In this document: positions 62,269 through 64,000 of the stretch, one piece after another
How positions within the stretch are numbered: the first letter of the stretch is position 1
How the letters are laid out: each line of letters begins with the position of its first letter
Assembly: GCA_963764675.1 (NCBI GenBank)
Contig: CAVXTQ010000012.1
Coordinates: 124,001 to 188,000, forward strand
Source of the DNA: Acidiferrum sp963764675
GTDB taxonomy: Bacteria; Acidobacteriota; Terriglobia; Acidiferrales; UBA7541
Length of the DNA: 64,000 bases
Direction: 5' to 3'
Translations under genes and position numbers: made by a program
The notes under the pieces: generated by a model
Told to the model about the DNA's origin: nothing
The model's database searches: none
Seen by the model: only the letters and a program-made list of their open reading frames with translations

Positions 62269-64000
62269 TTGATTCCTCGACACAAGATCCTCGCTGGCGT
62301 TCTTGCTCTCCTCTGCGCCCTCATCGCTCTGAACCTGAAGTCCGCACTGCGCTTCGGCCAAGGTGCGGGGCAAAGCACCGCGGCAGGCACGGCCAATGTC
62401 AACGGCGCACGCATTACCAACGCCGACTCCGATCCCGCCAACTGGCTGACCCACGGCCGCACGTACAACGAACAACGCTTCAGCCCGCTGAAGCAGATCG
62501 ATGACCACAACGCCGGCCAACTCAGCCTAGCCTGGCACTACGATCTCGACACCCACCGCGGACAAGAAGCCACACCCCTCGTCGTCGACGGCGTGATGTA
62601 TTTCACCACCGCGTGGAGCAAAGTCGTGGCGCTGAACGCCGCAACCGGTTCCCTCCTCTGGAAATACGATCCCAAAGTTCCTCCCGAATGGGCCATCAAT
62701 GCCTGCTGTGACGTCGTGAACCGCGGTGTGGCGGCGTGGGCTGGCAAGATTTTCGTTGGAACACTGGATGGCCGATTGATCGCCCTGGACGCCGCCACCG
62801 GAAAACCTGTTTGGGACACGCTAACCATCGACCGCCGCTACCGCTACACGATCACCGGGGCGCCCCGGGTCGTGAAAGGCAAAGTGATTATCGGCAACGG
62901 CGGATCGGAGTACGGCGTCCGCGGCTATGTCTCCGCCTACGATGCCGAAACAGGCAAGCTCGTCTGGCGCTTCTACACCGTGCCGGGCGATCCTTCCAAG
63001 CCGTTCGAGAGCCCCGCTCTAGAAAAGGCGGCCAAGACCTGGACCGGCGAGTGGTGGAAGAACGGAGGTGGCGCCACCGTCTGGGATTCCATCTCTTATG
63101 ACCCTCAGCTCGACTTGCTGTACATCGGCACCGCTAACGGTGATCCCTGGCCCGGCGAAATCCGCAATCCTCACCGTCAGGCCAATCTCTTCGCGGCCTC
63201 TATCATTGCTCTCAAGCCCGATACCGGGGAATACGTCTGGCATTATCAGGAAAACCCCGGCGACGAGTGGGACTACGATTCCACTCAGCAAATGATCCTG
63301 GCCGATCTGACCATCGACGGTCGTCTTCGCCAGGTCTTGCTGCACGCGCCCAAGAACGGCTTCTTCTACGTTCTCGACCGCGCCACAGGCCAGCTTCTCT
63401 CCGCCAAACCTTTTACCAACGTCACCTGGTCGAGTGGGATCGACCTGCAATCCGGCTTACCCATCGAATCTCCGTCCGCGCACTATGAAGACACCAAGCA
63501 ACCCGCTGTCGTCGCCCCGGGCCCCACTGGCGCCCACACTTGGCACCCCATGTCGTTCAATCCGCGAACTGGCTTGGTTTATATCCCCGTCTTTGAGACC
63601 TCTTTCCCCTACAAGTCCGTCGAGCACTTCAGCCATAGCTCCACCGCTTTCAACAACGGCATCGATTTCGTCGCCGCTGGAATGCCTCAGGATCCCCAGA
63701 TCAAAAAAGCTGTTCTTGCTAGCGTCAAAGGCCATCTCGTCGCTTGGGACCCTGTGAAGCAAGTCGAAGTTTGGCGCGTCGATCATCCTGGGCCAGGAAA
63801 TGGCGGAACCCTCTCCACTGCGGGCAACCTCGTTTTTCAAGGGACGGGTCTTGGCCAGTTCCAGGCTTTCCGCGCCGACACCGGCGAGAAGGTCTGGTCT
63901 GCTCCCACCCAAAGTGGCGTCATCGCCGGTCCTATCTCTTATTCGGTCAACGGCCAACAGTACGTCGCCGTGCTCGCTGGTTGGGGCGGCGTGTGGACTC
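62269..64000 (+). CDS. PQQ-dependent (quinoprotein) dehydrogenase, 3' end outside window
   Basis: 577 codons visible. The start is a TTG at 62269, supported by GGAGG 7 nt upstream and an N-terminal signal/anchor (ILAGVLALLCALIALNL). Quinoprotein propeller: ANWLTHGRTYNEQRFSPLKQI, adjacent cysteines NACCDVVNRG, GGSEYGVRGYVSAYDAETG, ENPGDEWDYDSTQQMI, and repeated ALDAATGKPVW docking motifs. Oxidises an alcohol in the periplasm using PQQ. Homologues are about 650-750 residues, often with a C-terminal cytochrome c domain, which cannot be checked here. Divergent from the RutB/carboxylase operon across 174 bp, so it may act on the same substrate route. Confidence 0.92.
   Translation, partial: MIPRHKILAGVLALLCALIALNLKSALRFGQGAGQSTAAGTANVNGARITNADSDPANWLTHGRTYNEQRFSPLKQIDDHNAGQLSLAWHYDLDTHRGQEATPLVVDGVMYFTTAWSKVVALNAATGSLLWKYDPKVPPEWAINACCDVVNRGVAAWAGKIFVGTLDGRLIALDAATGKPVWDTLTIDRRYRYTITGAPRVVKGKVIIGNGGSEYGVRGYVSAYDAETGKLVWRFYTVPGDPSKPFESPALEKAAKTWTGEWWKNGGGATVWDSISYDPQLDLLYIGTANGDPWPGEIRNPHRQANLFAASIIALKPDTGEYVWHYQENPGDEWDYDSTQQMILADLTIDGRLRQVLLHAPKNGFFYVLDRATGQLLSAKPFTNVTWSSGIDLQSGLPIESPSAHYEDTKQPAVVAPGPTGAHTWHPMSFNPRTGLVYIPVFETSFPYKSVEHFSHSSTAFNNGIDFVAAGMPQDPQIKKAVLASVKGHLVAWDPVKQVEVWRVDHPGPGNGGTLSTAGNLVFQGTGLGQFQAFRADTGEKVWSAPTQSGVIAGPISYSVNGQQYVAVLAGWGGVWT

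Overview
The window reads as ordinary chromosome from an acidobacterium (Acidobacteriota, probably a Terriglobia-type soil lineage). The evidence is a VWFA-related protein of the acidobacterial type (22683-23744), a large TonB-dependent receptor with an N-terminal carboxypeptidase-regulatory-like domain (45976-49176), an S46 dipeptidyl peptidase, two PilZ proteins, quinoprotein dehydrogenases with c-type cytochromes, and short dispersed REP-like repeats. The DNA is GC-rich and coding-dense. I saw no rRNA, tRNA, CRISPR array, insertion sequence or phage gene.

Layout. 1-4.9 kb: on the minus strand, a class A penicillin-binding protein with a UB2H-like domain and two secreted TPR proteins. 5.1-12.4 kb: an archaeal/eukaryotic-type prolyl-tRNA synthetase, an exported hydrolase, a possible 47-residue membrane protein, a PilZ protein, an M20 amidohydrolase, and a diheme cytochrome c plus PQQ dehydrogenase operon. 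12.4-21.1 kb: small secreted proteins, glyA, a DUF2252 protein, a TPR protein, a second PilZ protein facing a LuxR-type regulator with a degenerate receiver and a long structured leader, and a divergent bacterioferritin/MbfA iron pair. 21.1-27 kb: an exported M20 peptidase, the VWFA protein and a 1039-residue exported orphan. 27.3-38.1 kb: an RND efflux operon with one adaptor and three tandem permease genes; about 18 single-base indels between 32.5 and 36.2 kb break two of them. 38.4-45.7 kb: cytochrome c, an MFS exporter, a siroheme-synthesis enzyme, an S46 peptidase, a GH30 glycosidase and a GAF-ANTAR regulator.

The most interesting part is 45.7-53.7 kb. A TonB-dependent receptor and the assimilatory sulfate operon cysD-cysN-cysH-tauE are each preceded by the same device: a promoter placed 7-8 nt before the start codon of a tiny ORF with consecutive cysteine codons, a 28-nt gap after its stop codon, and an intrinsic terminator ending T6-G-T5. 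The two peptides share S3, Q6 and C12-C13-R14. This looks like a pair of cysteine-sensing transcription attenuators on leaderless leader peptides, and it assigns the receptor to the sulfur regulon. CysN also carries a C-terminal APS-kinase domain that has lost its P-loop, which fits a pathway in which CysH reduces APS directly.

53.7-62.1 kb is a six-gene minus-strand operon: a RutB-like amidohydrolase, then HyuA-type, zinc-ribbon gamma-type, HyuA-type and HyuB-type subunits and a uroporphyrinogen-decarboxylase-fold protein. The order and sizes of the last five match the five-subunit acetophenone carboxylase operon, so an ATP-dependent carboxylase is likely, with unknown substrate. A second PQQ dehydrogenase, cut by the window edge, diverges from it.
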